Assembly: GCF_007556705.1 (NCBI RefSeq)
Contig: NZ_VJOL01000001.1
Span: 62,001-126,000 of the forward strand
Source: Tepidimonas thermarum
GTDB lineage: Bacteria; Pseudomonadota; Gammaproteobacteria; Burkholderiales; Burkholderiaceae_C
Reading direction: 5' to 3'
DNA length: 64,000 nucleotides
Every line of letters starts with the position of its first letter. Positions within the stretch are counted from its first letter, which is position 1. The position numbers and the translations under genes were made by a program. Shown here piece after piece: positions 1 through 9,248 of this stretch. The notes under the pieces were generated by a model. It was not told the DNA's origin, searched no databases, and was given only the letters and a program-made list of their open reading frames with translations.

Positions 1-52
1 CCCCGCCGGTGGGCAGCTGCGCGGGAATGGTGGCCAGGTCAACATGGCTCAT
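1..52 (-). CDS. 5' fragment of an unidentified gene
   Basis: Seen: an ATG at 52 on the minus strand overlaps the TGA of the upstream antiporter gene as ATGA and opens a frame that runs off the window edge, reading MSHVDLATIPAQLPTGG. The four-base overlap is the usual arrangement of co-translated genes in this genome, so I infer it is the next gene of the same operon. Seventeen residues are too few to name a product. Confidence 0.5.
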   Translation of the reverse strand, partial: MSHVDLATIPAQLPTGG

Positions 53-1725
53 GGACGAGCTCCTGTAACGGCAGGCGCCGCCGCCAGCACACCCACCAGG
101 TGCTCGGCGGCGTGCAAAGCGGCATCGCGAAACGGCAGATAGATATGCTGCACATCGAGCTGCTGCAGCTCTTGCAGCGCGGCTTCGTCGCGCGCGGTAA
201 CGGCAATGGCGCCGGTGTAGCCCGCGCTGCGCAGGCCGTGCACCACGGCACGGATCGACGACGCCAAGGGCAGTGTCACCACCACCCAGCGGGTCGCCTG
301 CAAGGGCAGCGACTCCAGGAAGTCTGGGTTTTCGCCGTCCCCGTAATGCACGGGCAAACGTTCGCGCTTGAGGTCGCGCACGGCTTCCGGGTCGTGGTCG
401 ATGCCCGCCACCGTCACCCCCTGGCGGCACAGCTCGCGCAGCAACCGGCTGCCATAGCGCCCCAGGCCAAAGACCAGCACCGCGGCCTCGTCGCTGCGCG
501 GCGGGTGGCGGTCCACCGCCAGCTCCCGGTACGGGCGCCGCCGCTCAAAGATGCCCAGCCACGGCGCCAGCCGCTCGTACAGCGGTTGCGAATACAGAAT
601 CATGTACGTGGACAGCGTAATCGTGATCAGCCCCACCAGCGTCGTCAGGCCCAGCGCCCGCACGTCCACGTGCCCCAGGGTAATGCCCATGGCCACGAAC
701 ACGATCGAGAACTCGCTGATTTGCGCCACCGTCAGGCCTGCCAGGAAGCCGGTGCGCTTGCGATACCCCATGTAGCCCATGATCGCCATCACGATGAGCG
801 GGTTGCCGATGAGCACGAACACCGCCAACACCAGCGCCGGCCACAACTCGTGCCCCAGGGTGGACAGATCCAACTCGGCCCCCAGGTGGATGAAGAAAAA
901 CAGCAGCAAAAAGTCCCGCACCCCGCCCAGACGGGCGTTGATCGCCTCACGAAAGTGCGTGGAGGCCAGCGTAAAGCCCGCCACGAACGCACCGGCCTCC
1001 ATCGAAAACCCGGCCCACGCCCCCAGGGCCGCCAGCCCCACGCCCCAGGCCAGCGCAAAGACCAGCAGCAGTTCTTGCGAGCGGGCCATGACCGCGACCA
1101 CGCGCGGCAGGACCCAACGCATCAGCACCGCGATCAGCAGCACCGCCAACACGATGCGCCCCACCAGCGACGCCGCCACGGCCCAGCCGCTGCCGGCCAC
1201 GCCGGACTCGGGCGTGCGCAGCGCGCTCATGGCCATCATGGCCAGCACCACCGCCAGGTCCTGCACGATCAAAAACCCGACGGCGATACGGCCGTGCAGC
1301 GAGTCCAGCTCGCGCTTGTCGGTCAACAGCTTGACGATGATGATGGTGCTGGAAAACGTCAAGGCCACCGCCACGTACAGCGCGGTCATCACATCCTTGC
1401 CCAGCGCCAGGATCAGGACGAAGCCACCCGCAATCGTGAAGCCAAGCTGCCCCAAGCCGGTGGCCAGCGCCACGGGACCGATGTGGCGCACGTGGTGCCA
1501 ATCGAGCTTGAGGCCGACGATGAACAGCAGCACCGTCACGCCAATTTGTGCCAACAGCGCCACCTGATCATGGGCCTTGACCCAGCCCAAACCGGCGGGC
1601 CCGAGCGCGATGCCCACCACGATATAGGCAATGAGCACCGGCTGGCGCAAGCGCACGAACACGGCGCCCGCGGCAGCGGCCACCAGCAGCAGGATGGCAA
1701 ATTCGGCAAACGGTGTCATGGCCAT
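49..1725 (-). CDS. KefB/YbaL-type monovalent cation:proton antiporter
   Basis: Predicted inner-membrane protein of 558 residues. The N-terminal two thirds form a dozen or so hydrophobic segments of the Na+/H+ exchanger (CPA2) fold. The C-terminal third is a cytosolic TrkA-N/RCK Rossmann domain with the nucleotide-binding motif VFGLGRYGSRLL. CPA2 proteins with this layout exchange K+ or Na+ for H+ and are gated by the RCK domain; in E. coli the relatives are KefB, KefC and YbaL. The length matches the family and no TrkA-C domain is apparent. Two in-frame ATG codons lie at 1725 and 1719; the first is used here. It follows the FAD oxidoreductase gene by 53 bases and overlaps the next gene by 4. 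Cation specificity cannot be read from the sequence. Confidence 0.9.
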   Translation of the reverse strand: MAMTPFAEFAILLLVAAAAGAVFVRLRQPVLIAYIVVGIALGPAGLGWVKAHDQVALLAQIGVTVLLFIVGLKLDWHHVRHIGPVALATGLGQLGFTIAGGFVLILALGKDVMTALYVAVALTFSSTIIIVKLLTDKRELDSLHGRIAVGFLIVQDLAVVLAMMAMSALRTPESGVAGSGWAVAASLVGRIVLAVLLIAVLMRWVLPRVVAVMARSQELLLVFALAWGVGLAALGAWAGFSMEAGAFVAGFTLASTHFREAINARLGGVRDFLLLFFFIHLGAELDLSTLGHELWPALVLAVFVLIGNPLIVMAIMGYMGYRKRTGFLAGLTVAQISEFSIVFVAMGITLGHVDVRALGLTTLVGLITITLSTYMILYSQPLYERLAPWLGIFERRRPYRELAVDRHPPRSDEAAVLVFGLGRYGSRLLRELCRQGVTVAGIDHDPEAVRDLKRERLPVHYGDGENPDFLESLPLQATRWVVVTLPLASSIRAVVHGLRSAGYTGAIAVTARDEAALQELQQLDVQHIYLPFRDAALHAAEHLVGVLAAAPAVTGARP

Positions 1726-1778
1726 GCTGGCCAGTGTGTCACGCGGCGCCAAACGTTCCCGCGTATGCTTGATCTGCA

Positions 1779-2912
1779 TCAACAGGCGAGCGCGCCAGCC
1801 ACCGCCTCGCCCACGGCCAGTGCACTGGTCAAGCCCGGCGACTCGAACCCCAGCAGGTGCACCAAGCCGGCCCACCCGTGTTCGGCAGGCCCCTCCAGGC
1901 GAAAGTCCGGCGCCGGCTCGCCCGGTCCATGGATTTTGGGCCGCACCCCGCTGTAGGCTGGCTGCAGGGCGCCGTCGGGCAGCCCGGGCCAGTAGCGGCG
2001 GATGGCGCCGTAAAACACCGCAGCGCGCCGCGCATCCACCGCGTAGTCCAGCTGCTGCGGCGAATCGGCATCCAGCCACTCCAGATCGGGCCCAAAGCGT
2101 GCCTGCCCGCCCAGGTCCAGCGTCAGGTGCACGCCCAGCCAGGCGTCCTGCGGCGCCGGATACACCAAGCAGCCAAACGGCGCGCGCCCGGCCAGCGCAA
2201 AGTAGCTGCCCTTGGCGTAGCGGGGCTGTGGCCAGTGCCGCGGATCGGGGCCGGCGATCGCACGCGCCACGTGGCACGCCCACAGGCCCGCGGCGTTGAC
2301 CAGCACATCGGCCTGCAAGGCAAACGCCTCGCCGCGGTCGGTGCGGCCGCGCACGCACCAGCCGCCCTGCGCCTGCGCCCCCAGCGGTTCGGCGGATTCG
2401 AACACCGAGCCCAGCGCCACGCTGCCGCCGGCCGCTTCCAGATCGCCCAGCAACGCCTGCATCAAGCCGTGGCTGTCCACGATGCCGGTGCTCGGCGACC
2501 ACAGCGCCGCGTGGCAGCGCAACGCCGGCTCGCGCGCCTGCGCCTGCGCGCCGGTGAGCATCTGCACCGGCACGCCGTTGGCCTGTGCACGGGCGGCCAG
2601 CGACGCCAGCGCCGCCATCGGGTCGGGCTCGGTGGCCACGACCAGCTTGCCACAGCGCCGGTGTCCTATGCCGCGCTCGGCCGCGTAGGCGTAGAGCAGC
2701 TCCTTGCCGCGCACACACAGGCGCGCCTTGTGCGAGCCCGGCGTGTAATAAAGACCGGCGTGGATCACTTCGCTGTTGCGCGCGCTCACCCCCGTGCCCA
2801 CGGTGCGCTCGCGCTCCAGCACCACCACCTCGCGCCCGGCCTGGGCCAGCGCACGCGCCACCGCCAGGCCGATCACGCCCGCCCCGACGACCAGCGCCCC
2901 AACCCGCTCCAT
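1779..2912 (-). CDS. FAD-dependent oxidoreductase, L-2-hydroxyglutarate oxidase (LhgO)-like
   Basis: A 377-residue flavoprotein of the D-amino acid oxidase superfamily. The FAD dinucleotide motif GAGVIG is at residues 10-15, followed by the segment SARNSEVIHAGLYY (around residues 43-56) that is characteristic of the LhgO/L-2-hydroxyglutarate dehydrogenase branch. The family oxidises L-2-hydroxyglutarate to 2-oxoglutarate, a metabolite-repair reaction, passing electrons to the membrane or to oxygen. The ATG at 2912 lies 10 bases after the dsbB stop, so the gene is probably co-transcribed with dsbB and the antiporter. Related oxidases act on other 2-hydroxy acids or glycerol-3-phosphate, so the substrate is inferred from motif similarity only. 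Confidence 0.82.
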   Translation of the reverse strand: MERVGALVVGAGVIGLAVARALAQAGREVVVLERERTVGTGVSARNSEVIHAGLYYTPGSHKARLCVRGKELLYAYAAERGIGHRRCGKLVVATEPDPMAALASLAARAQANGVPVQMLTGAQAQAREPALRCHAALWSPSTGIVDSHGLMQALLGDLEAAGGSVALGSVFESAEPLGAQAQGGWCVRGRTDRGEAFALQADVLVNAAGLWACHVARAIAGPDPRHWPQPRYAKGSYFALAGRAPFGCLVYPAPQDAWLGVHLTLDLGGQARFGPDLEWLDADSPQQLDYAVDARRAAVFYGAIRRYWPGLPDGALQPAYSGVRPKIHGPGEPAPDFRLEGPAEHGWAGLVHLLGFESPGLTSALAVGEAVAGALAC

Positions 2913-2922
2913 CTCCGCCGCA

Positions 2923-3447
2923 CTAGCGCCGCAGCGCCCACGCCCCCATCAGCAGCGCCACCGCCAGCGCCACGAAGTTCAAGAACGACCAGTTGGCGAT
3001 CGTGAGGCCCAGAAACGTCCAGTCGATCGCGGTGCAGTCGCCACTGCCGCGAAAAATCATGGGGATGGCGCGGCGCAGCGGAAAGGACTCGATCATCCCG
3101 TAAAAATCGCGCCCGCAGGCCTGGATCTCGGGCGGGAACCACTGCAGCCACGATTGGCGCGCCGCCACGAAGGCGCCCGATGCGGCCACCGCCGCCGTCC
3201 CCACGAGCAGCGCGCGCGTTGCTGCGCGCGGCAAGGCCGCGGCCAACCCCGCCAGCAACACCACCCCCAGCAAAGCGTAGCGCTGCACGATGCACATCGG
3301 GCATGGCTCCAACCCCACCCCGTGCTGCAGGTACAACCCAAAGCCCAGCAGCCCCAGGCCCCACAGGGCGACCGCCGCGGGCAGCGCGCGCGGGTGCTGC
3401 TGCAGCCAGCGCCGCAGGGGCGCGACGGCGGTGTGGTCAGTTGGCAT
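2923..3447 (-). CDS. dsbB: disulfide bond formation protein DsbB
   Basis: Inner-membrane quinone oxidoreductase that re-oxidises periplasmic DsbA. The 174-residue protein has four hydrophobic segments and both redox pairs: the CPMC motif at residues 49-52 in the first periplasmic loop and Cys111 with Cys138 in the second loop. A TTG in frame at 3453 is possible, but the ATG at 3447 gives the normal length. Its first 11 bases overlap the end of fpr, so the two genes are translationally linked. The length is typical of betaproteobacterial DsbB. Confidence 0.93.
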   Translation of the reverse strand: MPTDHTAVAPLRRWLQQHPRALPAAVALWGLGLLGFGLYLQHGVGLEPCPMCIVQRYALLGVVLLAGLAAALPRAATRALLVGTAAVAASGAFVAARQSWLQWFPPEIQACGRDFYGMIESFPLRRAIPMIFRGSGDCTAIDWTFLGLTIANWSFLNFVALAVALLMGAWALRR

Positions 3448-4216
3448 CGGCAAAAGCGCGTTCGATCACAAACTGCCCCGGCGTGCTGGTGTTGCCCTCC
3501 ATAAAGCCCAGGCGCTCGCACATCGCCTTGAGGTCGCGCAGCATCGCCGGGCTGCCGCAAATCATGACGCGATCGGTCTCTGGGTTCAACGGGGGCAACC
3601 CCAACTCGCGCGCCATTTGGCCGCTTTCGACCAGCTGCGGGATGCGCCCCTGGCGCTCGAACGGCTCGCGCGTGACCGTGGGGTAGTAGCGCAACTGCGC
3701 GCGCACCATCTCGCCCAGGAACTCATGCTGGGGCAGCTCGTGCGTGATGTAGTCGCGATAGGCCAGCTCGGCCACCTGGCGCACGCCATGCACCAGCACC
3801 ACCTGCTCGAACCGCTCGTACGTCGCCGGGTCGCGGATGATGCTCATGAACGGTGCCAGCCCCGTGCCCGTGCCGAACAGGTACAGGTGCTTGCCGGGCA
3901 ACAGGTAGTCCACGACCAGCGTGCCGGTGGGCTTGTGCCCCACGATGACGGTGTCCCCCGGCTGAATGTGCTGCAAGCGGCTGGTCAGCGGGCCATCGGG
4001 CACCTTGATGCTGAGGAACTCCAGGTGCTCCTCGTAGTTGGCCGACACGATGCTGTAGGCGCGCAGCAGCGGCTTGCCGTTTTCCAGCCGCAGCCCGATC
4101 ATGGTGAACTGGCCGTTGAGAAAACGCAGACCCGGGTTGCGTGTGGTGGTGAAGGAAAACAGCCGATCGGTCCAGTGGTGAACCGTCAGGACGCGCTCTT
4201 CGTCAAATGCACTCAT
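3437..4216 (-). CDS. fpr: ferredoxin/flavodoxin-NADP+ reductase (Fpr type)
   Basis: Cytosolic FAD enzyme of 259 residues that moves electrons between NADPH and ferredoxin or flavodoxin. The FAD-binding R-x-Y-S motif is RAYS at residues 52-55, and the NADP-binding loop GTGTGLAPF is at 115-123. A CGSPAML motif and the tail ERAFADAN complete the family pattern. The frame is open further upstream, but ATG 4216 gives the family N-terminus. It heads a minus-strand group running into dsbB. A second, unrelated ferredoxin-NADP reductase is encoded at 9249-10349, so the organism has both architectures a few kilobases apart. Confidence 0.92.
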   Translation of the reverse strand: MSAFDEERVLTVHHWTDRLFSFTTTRNPGLRFLNGQFTMIGLRLENGKPLLRAYSIVSANYEEHLEFLSIKVPDGPLTSRLQHIQPGDTVIVGHKPTGTLVVDYLLPGKHLYLFGTGTGLAPFMSIIRDPATYERFEQVVLVHGVRQVAELAYRDYITHELPQHEFLGEMVRAQLRYYPTVTREPFERQGRIPQLVESGQMARELGLPPLNPETDRVMICGSPAMLRDLKAMCERLGFMEGNTSTPGQFVIERAFADAN

Positions 4217-4455
4217 GATCAGGTGTTGGAAAATCGGGACACAGCAGGGTAGCGCCCTGGCGGGCACCGCGGCTTGACCTGCCGCAAACCCTGGCCACCC
4301 AGGGGATGATCGGGTCGGTTACAGTCCGTGGCCGCGCCGGGTGGCGACCCGGACATGGGACAAACGCCAATGCTATCAAAGCGCTTATGCCATCGTGGGT
4401 GACCGCTTATCACCACAGGGCATGAAGCGCGCCTTCCACACAGGAGAACCCCACC
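4217..4455. promoter_or_regulatory. divergent intergenic region between fpr and yggX
   Basis: This 239-base gap must hold the promoters of fpr (minus) and yggX (plus). I see no strong -35/-10 pair, no tRNA and no convincing small ORF. A short direct repeat CGCTTAT occurs near 4385 and 4406, and a purine-rich CAGGAGAA lies 7 to 14 bases before the yggX start and serves as its ribosome binding site. Confidence 0.4.
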
Positions 4456-4731
4456 ATGGCACGCACCGTCCGCTGCATCAAACTCGGCGTCGAGGCCGAG
4501 GGCCTTGACTTCCCGCCCTACCCCGGCGAACTGGGCAAGCGCATCTACGAAAACGTCAGCAAACAGGCGTGGCAGGACTGGCTGCGCCACCAGACCATGC
4601 TGGTCAATGAAAACCGGCTCAACCTGGCCGATGCCCGTGCGCGCCAGTACCTGGCGCGGCAGATGGAAAAGCACTTCTTCGGCGAAGGCGCCGACGTCGC
4701 CGCCGGCTACGTGCCCCCAACCCAGGGGTGA
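4456..4731 (+). CDS. yggX: Fe(2+)-trafficking protein YggX
   Basis: A small cytosolic protein of 91 residues, the same length as the E. coli protein. It contains the conserved Cys7 ([10 protein letters not shown]) and the family segments [20 protein letters not shown] and [12 protein letters not shown]-like (here [20 protein letters not shown]). YggX is linked to iron supply for Fe-S cluster assembly and to resistance to oxidants that damage clusters. A CAGGAGAA ribosome binding site sits just upstream of the ATG. One base separates its stop from the mnmC start, so the two are translated together. Confidence 0.95.
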   Translation: MARTVRCIKLGVEAEGLDFPPYPGELGKRIYENVSKQAWQDWLRHQTMLVNENRLNLADARARQYLARQMEKHFFGEGADVAAGYVPPTQG

Positions 4732-4732
4732 C

Positions 4733-6709
4733 ATGGCCGACGCCGTGGTCGAGTGGCTGCCCGATGGCACGCCACACAGCCCCCGCTTTGGCGACATCTT
4801 TCGCAGCCGCGGCGCCGACGGGCAAGGCGGGCTGGCACAGGCGCGCCACGTCTTTTTGCGCGGCTGCGGCCTGCTGCCCACCGCGTCGGCTCCGCCTGCG
4901 TGGGCCGATCAGACACGCTGGCACATCCTGGAAAACGGCTTTGGCCTGGGCCTGAATTTTTTGGCCACCTGGCACGCCTGGCGCCACGACCCCCACGCCC
5001 CCACCGAGCTGTTTTACACCGCCACCGAGGCCTACCCCGCCCACGCCGACGATGTGCGCCGCAGCGCAGCGCCCTTTGCCGAGCTGCAGCCCCTGGCACA
5101 CGCCCTGGCCGAGCGCTGGACCGGATTGCTGCCTGGCGTGTACCGCTGGACCTGGCGCGACGACGCGCCCGGCGGCCCGCCGCGGCACCTGCGGCTGACG
5201 CTGTGCATCGGCGACGCCGCGCGCTGGCTGCCCACGCTCGATGTGGCGGTCGACAGCGTGTTTCTGGATGGCTTTGACCCGGCGCGCAACCCCGCCATGT
5301 GGTCGCCGGAGGTGCTGCGCGCCGTGGCACGCCTGTGCCGACGCGGGTCCCGTCTGGCCACCTGGACCGTGGCGCGCACGGTGCGCGATGGCCTGGCCGA
5401 GGTGGGCTTTCAGGTCGAAAAAGCCCCTGGTCTGCCCCCCAAACGCCACTGCCTGCGTGCGGTCTACGATCCGGCCTGGACGCCCCGGACCACGCTGCGC
5501 ACAGGTGCGCCAACCCCAACCCGGCCGGCGCCGGCGCGCGCGGTCGTCATCGGCGCGGGGCTGGCCGGTTCGGCGGCTGCATGGAGCCTGGCCACGCGTG
5601 GCTGGCACGTCACGGTGCTGGAGGCGGGCGCCGCGCCCGCTGCCGGTGCCTCGGGCCTGCCGGTGGGGCTGGTGGCCCCGCACGTATCCCCGGATGACGC
5701 GCCACTTTCCCGGCTGAGCCGCGCAGGGCTGGCATGCACGCTGGAGCGTGCCCGTGCCCTGCTGCAACCGGGGCGGGACTGGGCGCCCAGCGGGGTGCTC
5801 GAACACCGCGTGGAAGGCAAGAAGCGCGCGTTGCCGCACAGCGCCGACTGGCAGACCCACGGCGCGGCCTGGAGCGCCATCGCCGAACCCAGCCGCCTTG
5901 CCGCCGCCGGCTTGCCCCCCGACGCGCCGGCGCTGTGGCACGCCTGCGCGGGCTGGCTGCGGCCGCAGCGCCTGGTCTGCGCACAATTGGACCACCCGCA
6001 CATCGACCTTGTGAGCGGTGTTGCGCTGGCGCGGCTGGCGCGTTCAGCGGACGGTACGGGCTGGGCCGCCTACGACACCGACGGCCGTCTGCTGGCCCTG
6101 GCCCCGGTCGTGGTGGTGTGTGCGGGGTTCGATACCCTGGCGCTGCTGCGCACCGCAGGCCATGCAGACCTGCCGCTGCACGCGTTGCGCGGCCAAGTGG
6201 CCTGGGGTCCCGTGGCCGCGCTGCCGCCGCCGGTGCGCGCGACATTGCCGCCGTTTCCCGTCAACGGCCACGGCTCGCTCATCGCAGGCGTGCCCGGCCC
6301 GGACGGTGCCAGGCACTGGTGCATGGGGTCCACCTTCGTGCGCGGCAGCACCGACCTCCGCGTGCAGACCGCCGACCATGCCGCCAACCTCGACAAGCTG
6401 CGCCGGCTGCTGCCCCATGCCGCCGCTGCCCTGGCCCCGTGCTGGCCACAAGCGCAGGCGTGGGCCGGCGTGCGCGCCACCCTGCCCGACCGGTTGCCCG
6501 CCGTGGGCGCGCTGGACCCCCAGCGGCTGCCCGGCCTGTGCGTGATCACGGGGCTGGGCGCGCGCGGGCTGACCCTGTCGGCCCTGTGCGGCGAGGTGCT
6601 GGCTGCCGAGCTGCTTGGCGAGCCCTGGCCGCTGGAATCCGCACTTGCCCAACGGTTGCAGGCGCGGCGTTTTGCCGAGCGGCCGACCACCGCCACACAG
6701 CCAACCTGA
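4733..6709 (+). CDS. mnmC: bifunctional tRNA 5-(methylaminomethyl)-2-thiouridine enzyme MnmC
   Basis: A 658-residue two-domain enzyme that finishes the mnm5s2U34 modification in the wobble position of several tRNAs. The N-terminal domain (about 1-250) is the SAM-dependent methyltransferase with VFLDGFDPARNPAMW around residue 180. The C-terminal domain is the FAD oxidase that removes the carboxymethyl group; its dinucleotide motif GAGLAG is at 274-279. The frame is open upstream to 4505, but the ATG at 4733 follows the yggX stop by one base and gives the family start. Length is close to the E. coli protein (668). Confidence 0.95.
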   Translation: MADAVVEWLPDGTPHSPRFGDIFRSRGADGQGGLAQARHVFLRGCGLLPTASAPPAWADQTRWHILENGFGLGLNFLATWHAWRHDPHAPTELFYTATEAYPAHADDVRRSAAPFAELQPLAHALAERWTGLLPGVYRWTWRDDAPGGPPRHLRLTLCIGDAARWLPTLDVAVDSVFLDGFDPARNPAMWSPEVLRAVARLCRRGSRLATWTVARTVRDGLAEVGFQVEKAPGLPPKRHCLRAVYDPAWTPRTTLRTGAPTPTRPAPARAVVIGAGLAGSAAAWSLATRGWHVTVLEAGAAPAAGASGLPVGLVAPHVSPDDAPLSRLSRAGLACTLERARALLQPGRDWAPSGVLEHRVEGKKRALPHSADWQTHGAAWSAIAEPSRLAAAGLPPDAPALWHACAGWLRPQRLVCAQLDHPHIDLVSGVALARLARSADGTGWAAYDTDGRLLALAPVVVVCAGFDTLALLRTAGHADLPLHALRGQVAWGPVAALPPPVRATLPPFPVNGHGSLIAGVPGPDGARHWCMGSTFVRGSTDLRVQTADHAANLDKLRRLLPHAAAALAPCWPQAQAWAGVRATLPDRLPAVGALDPQRLPGLCVITGLGARGLTLSALCGEVLAAELLGEPWPLESALAQRLQARRFAERPTTATQPT

Positions 6710-6745
6710 GCGGCGCTGCCCGCTCTCCCCCCGGAGGACGCCCCG

Positions 6746-8647
6746 TCAGTCGCCGTAGCGCACCATCACGTACTGCCCCGGCGCCGGCCCCAGGTCGGGG
6801 TCGGCGCGCGGGGTGCGCGCCGGCACCTCGCCGCTGGAGTGCTGGCGCAACCACTCGGCCCACGACGGCCACCAGCTCCCGTCGCGGCGTGGCGCGGCGG
6901 CCAGCCATTCATCCGGGCAGCGCCACGGCTGCTCGGGCGGCGTGGTCAGCAGGTGGTGGTAGCGCCCCGGATGGCCGGGCTCCGACACGATCCCGGCATT
7001 GTGCCCGCCGTTGGTCAGCGCAAACGTCACCTCGGCCGACACCAGGTGGTGGATCTTGTAGACCGAGCGCCACGGCGCCACGTGGTCTTTGACCGTGCCC
7101 ACGGCAAACACCGGCACGCGGATGTCGCGCAGGGCGATCGGCTGCGCTTCGAACAGAAAGCGCCCTTCGGCCAAATCGTTGTTCAGGTAGCAGCGGCGCA
7201 GATACTGGCTGTGCATCACGGCCGGCAAGCGCGTCACGTCGGCGTTCCACGCCATCAGGTCATTGCCAATCTCGTCCTCACCCAGGAGCCAGCGCCGCGT
7301 CTGGCTCGACCAGACCAACTCGCGCGAGTGCAAAAACTGAAACGACCCCGCCATCTGCTGCCCGGTCAGGTAGCCGCGCGCGGCCATCATGTCCTCCAGC
7401 AAGCGCACCTGGGCCTCGTCGATCAGAATGCCAAGCTCGCCCGGTTCCTTGAAGTCCGTCTCGGCCGCCAGCAGCGTCAGGCTCGCCAGCACGCCCGCGT
7501 CCGCGGCGCCTTGCGATCGCTGGCAACCCAGCCGCGCATCCCCGCCGCTGAGCGCGGCCGCGGCAATGGCGGCAAACGTGCCGCCCAGGCAGTAGCCCAT
7601 CAGGTGCACCGGCGCGTCGGTGGCGCAGCGCACGTGGTCCAACGCGGCCAGCACGCCATCGCGCACGTAGTCGTCCATGCCCAGCAGGGCATCGCTCTCG
7701 TCGGGGTTTTTCCACGACACGATGTAGACCGTATGCCCCTGTCCGACCAACCAACGCACCAGCGAGTTGTGCGGCGACAGGTCCAGGATGTAGTACTTCA
7801 TGATGCACGAGGGGATGATGAGCACCGCCTCGCGCGCCACCGTGGTCGTGGTCGGCGCGTACTGGATCAACTCGATCAGCGCATTGCGCAACACCACCTG
7901 CCCCGGTGTGGTCGCCAGGCCGCGGCCCGGCACCAGCTGCGGGTCGAAGCGCCGCGGCGGCTCCCCCCAACCCAGCCGCCACTGCACATCCTCCAGGGCC
8001 TGGCCCCACCCTTTCCAGAGCGACTGGCCGCCGGTCTCGACGGCGCGCTGCAGCGCCTGCGGGTTGCTCCACAGCGCATTGCTGGGCGCCCACAGATCCA
8101 GCATTTGGCGCCCGTAAAAACGCATCTGCTCGCGGCTGTGCGGGCGCATGCCCCGCAGCGCGGCGGCCTGCTGCCACCAGCGCTCCACCGCCTTGCCCGC
8201 CGTGGCGTACGAGCGCCACGGCCACTGCTGCCAGGCGGGGTGGGCATAGCGCACGTCTTCGCGCAGCGCCTGCTCCAACGGCGCATCCGCTTGCACCGGC
8301 GCCGACGCGTCCGCCTGCGCGCCTGCGCCTGCGGGCAGCCCGCCCCACGCCATGCCGCGCGTCATGGCCTGCACGGTATCGAGCCACCAGGTCTGCCCCT
8401 CCTGCAGCGCCTGGCGCGCTAGGCGCCACTGCGACCCCGGCGAGCTCCACAGGTGCAGCGCCCAATCCGTGGCCGCCAGCACCAGCGAAATCGGCGACAC
8501 CCCGCTCCACCACTGTGCCAACAGCACCGAGGCCTGGCGGTCCAGCGCTTCGGCGGCGTCGTCCTGCCGACGGTGCGGCTCATGGGACCGCGCGGCAGCG
8601 TTGGCGCCCGCCTGTGGTGGGGTCGAGGAACGGGTCGAAGCGGTCAT
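6746..8647 (-). CDS. phaC: polyhydroxyalkanoate synthase (PhaC family, class I-like)
   Basis: Polymerises 3-hydroxyacyl-CoA into storage polyester on the granule surface. The 633-residue protein has the lipase-like box GYCLGGT with nucleophile Cys353, Asp521 in VKDHVAPW and His549 in NGGHNAGI, the complete Cys-Asp-His triad. The PhaC N-terminal domain precedes the alpha/beta-hydrolase core. The segment IPSCIMKYYILDLSPHNSL is the family motif that precedes the core. It is longer than Cupriavidus PhaC1 (589) because of an N-terminal extension rich in Ala and Arg and a Gly/Ala-rich insert around 368-386. The TTG at 8659 is an alternative start; ATG 8647 is preferred. No phaA, phaB or phasin gene is adjacent, so this may be a second synthase. 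Confidence 0.9.
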   Translation of the reverse strand: MTASTRSSTPPQAGANAAARSHEPHRRQDDAAEALDRQASVLLAQWWSGVSPISLVLAATDWALHLWSSPGSQWRLARQALQEGQTWWLDTVQAMTRGMAWGGLPAGAGAQADASAPVQADAPLEQALREDVRYAHPAWQQWPWRSYATAGKAVERWWQQAAALRGMRPHSREQMRFYGRQMLDLWAPSNALWSNPQALQRAVETGGQSLWKGWGQALEDVQWRLGWGEPPRRFDPQLVPGRGLATTPGQVVLRNALIELIQYAPTTTTVAREAVLIIPSCIMKYYILDLSPHNSLVRWLVGQGHTVYIVSWKNPDESDALLGMDDYVRDGVLAALDHVRCATDAPVHLMGYCLGGTFAAIAAAALSGGDARLGCQRSQGAADAGVLASLTLLAAETDFKEPGELGILIDEAQVRLLEDMMAARGYLTGQQMAGSFQFLHSRELVWSSQTRRWLLGEDEIGNDLMAWNADVTRLPAVMHSQYLRRCYLNNDLAEGRFLFEAQPIALRDIRVPVFAVGTVKDHVAPWRSVYKIHHLVSAEVTFALTNGGHNAGIVSEPGHPGRYHHLLTTPPEQPWRCPDEWLAAAPRRDGSWWPSWAEWLRQHSSGEVPARTPRADPDLGPAPGQYVMVRYGD

Positions 8648-8878
8648 GGCAGGTTCCAATGGGCGGGAGGCGGGTAGCCAGCTGGGGACTGGGGGACTGG
8701 CGCTTGACGGGATGGTGATCCCGGGTTACCAGCACATGGGATCAGCATAGTCCAGCAATGGCAACAGGGTGATGACGCACATCAAGGATCGTCCAACCCC
8801 CAGCGCCTACAATCACGGCCATCACGATACGCGCCCTGCGCTGCGGCGGGCCCCGGAGGCCCGGAAAGACTTTGCGCC
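8648..8878. promoter_or_regulatory. divergent intergenic region with a -10 element for fdxA
   Basis: This 231-base gap separates phaC (minus) from fdxA (plus). A TACAAT at 8808-8813 is a good -10 for fdxA, placing the transcript start near 8820; no matching -35 is evident. An inverted repeat TGATG-N5-CATCA at 8770-8784 lies just above it and could be an operator, although its spacing does not fit an FNR box. No RNA gene or small ORF was recognised. Confidence 0.45.
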
Positions 8879-9208
8879 ATGACACACGTTGTTACCGAAG
8901 CCTGCATCGCCTGCAAATACACCGATTGCGTGGACGTCTGCCCCGTGGACTGTTTTCGGGAGGGGCCCAATTTTCTGGCCATCGACCCGGATGAGTGCAT
9001 CGACTGCGCGGTTTGCATCCCAGAGTGCCCGGTCGGTGCCATTTATGCCGAAGAAGACGTGCCACGTGACCAGCAGCACATGATCGCGCTCAATGCCGAG
9101 CTGGCCAAGTTGCCGACGTGGAAGACCATCACCAAGCGCAAGGCCCCGCTGCCCGAGGCCGAGCAGTACAAGGATGTGACGGGCAAGCTGCACCTGCTCA
9201 AGCGCTGA
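8879..9208 (+). CDS. fdxA: 7Fe-8S ferredoxin FdxA
   Basis: A 109-residue soluble electron carrier. Cysteines 9, 12, 17, 21 and 25 in [18 protein letters not shown] and the run [12 protein letters not shown] define the [3Fe-4S]/[4Fe-4S] pattern of the Azotobacter-type FdxA family. The C-terminal tail (about residues 65-109) is also typical. It lies 40 bases before a thioredoxin-reductase-like ferredoxin-NADP reductase on the same strand, which suggests that the two proteins are redox partners. Confidence 0.96.
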   Translation: MTHVVTEACIACKYTDCVDVCPVDCFREGPNFLAIDPDECIDCAVCIPECPVGAIYAEEDVPRDQQHMIALNAELAKLPTWKTITKRKAPLPEAEQYKDVTGKLHLLKR

Positions 9209-9248
9209 GCGGCGTGCCTGCCCGCGCCCAGCCCATCCCCGCGCGGCC

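Noticed and set aside
100-1956. Plus-strand ORF of 618 codons opposite the antiporter gene
   Set aside because: Composition is dominated by His, Gln and Arg, as expected from the antisense of a high-GC membrane protein gene; it has no domain and no start context.
8769-8784. FNR box upstream of fdxA
   Set aside because: Half-sites TGAT and ATCA are present but separated by seven bases instead of four, so it does not fit the FNR consensus.
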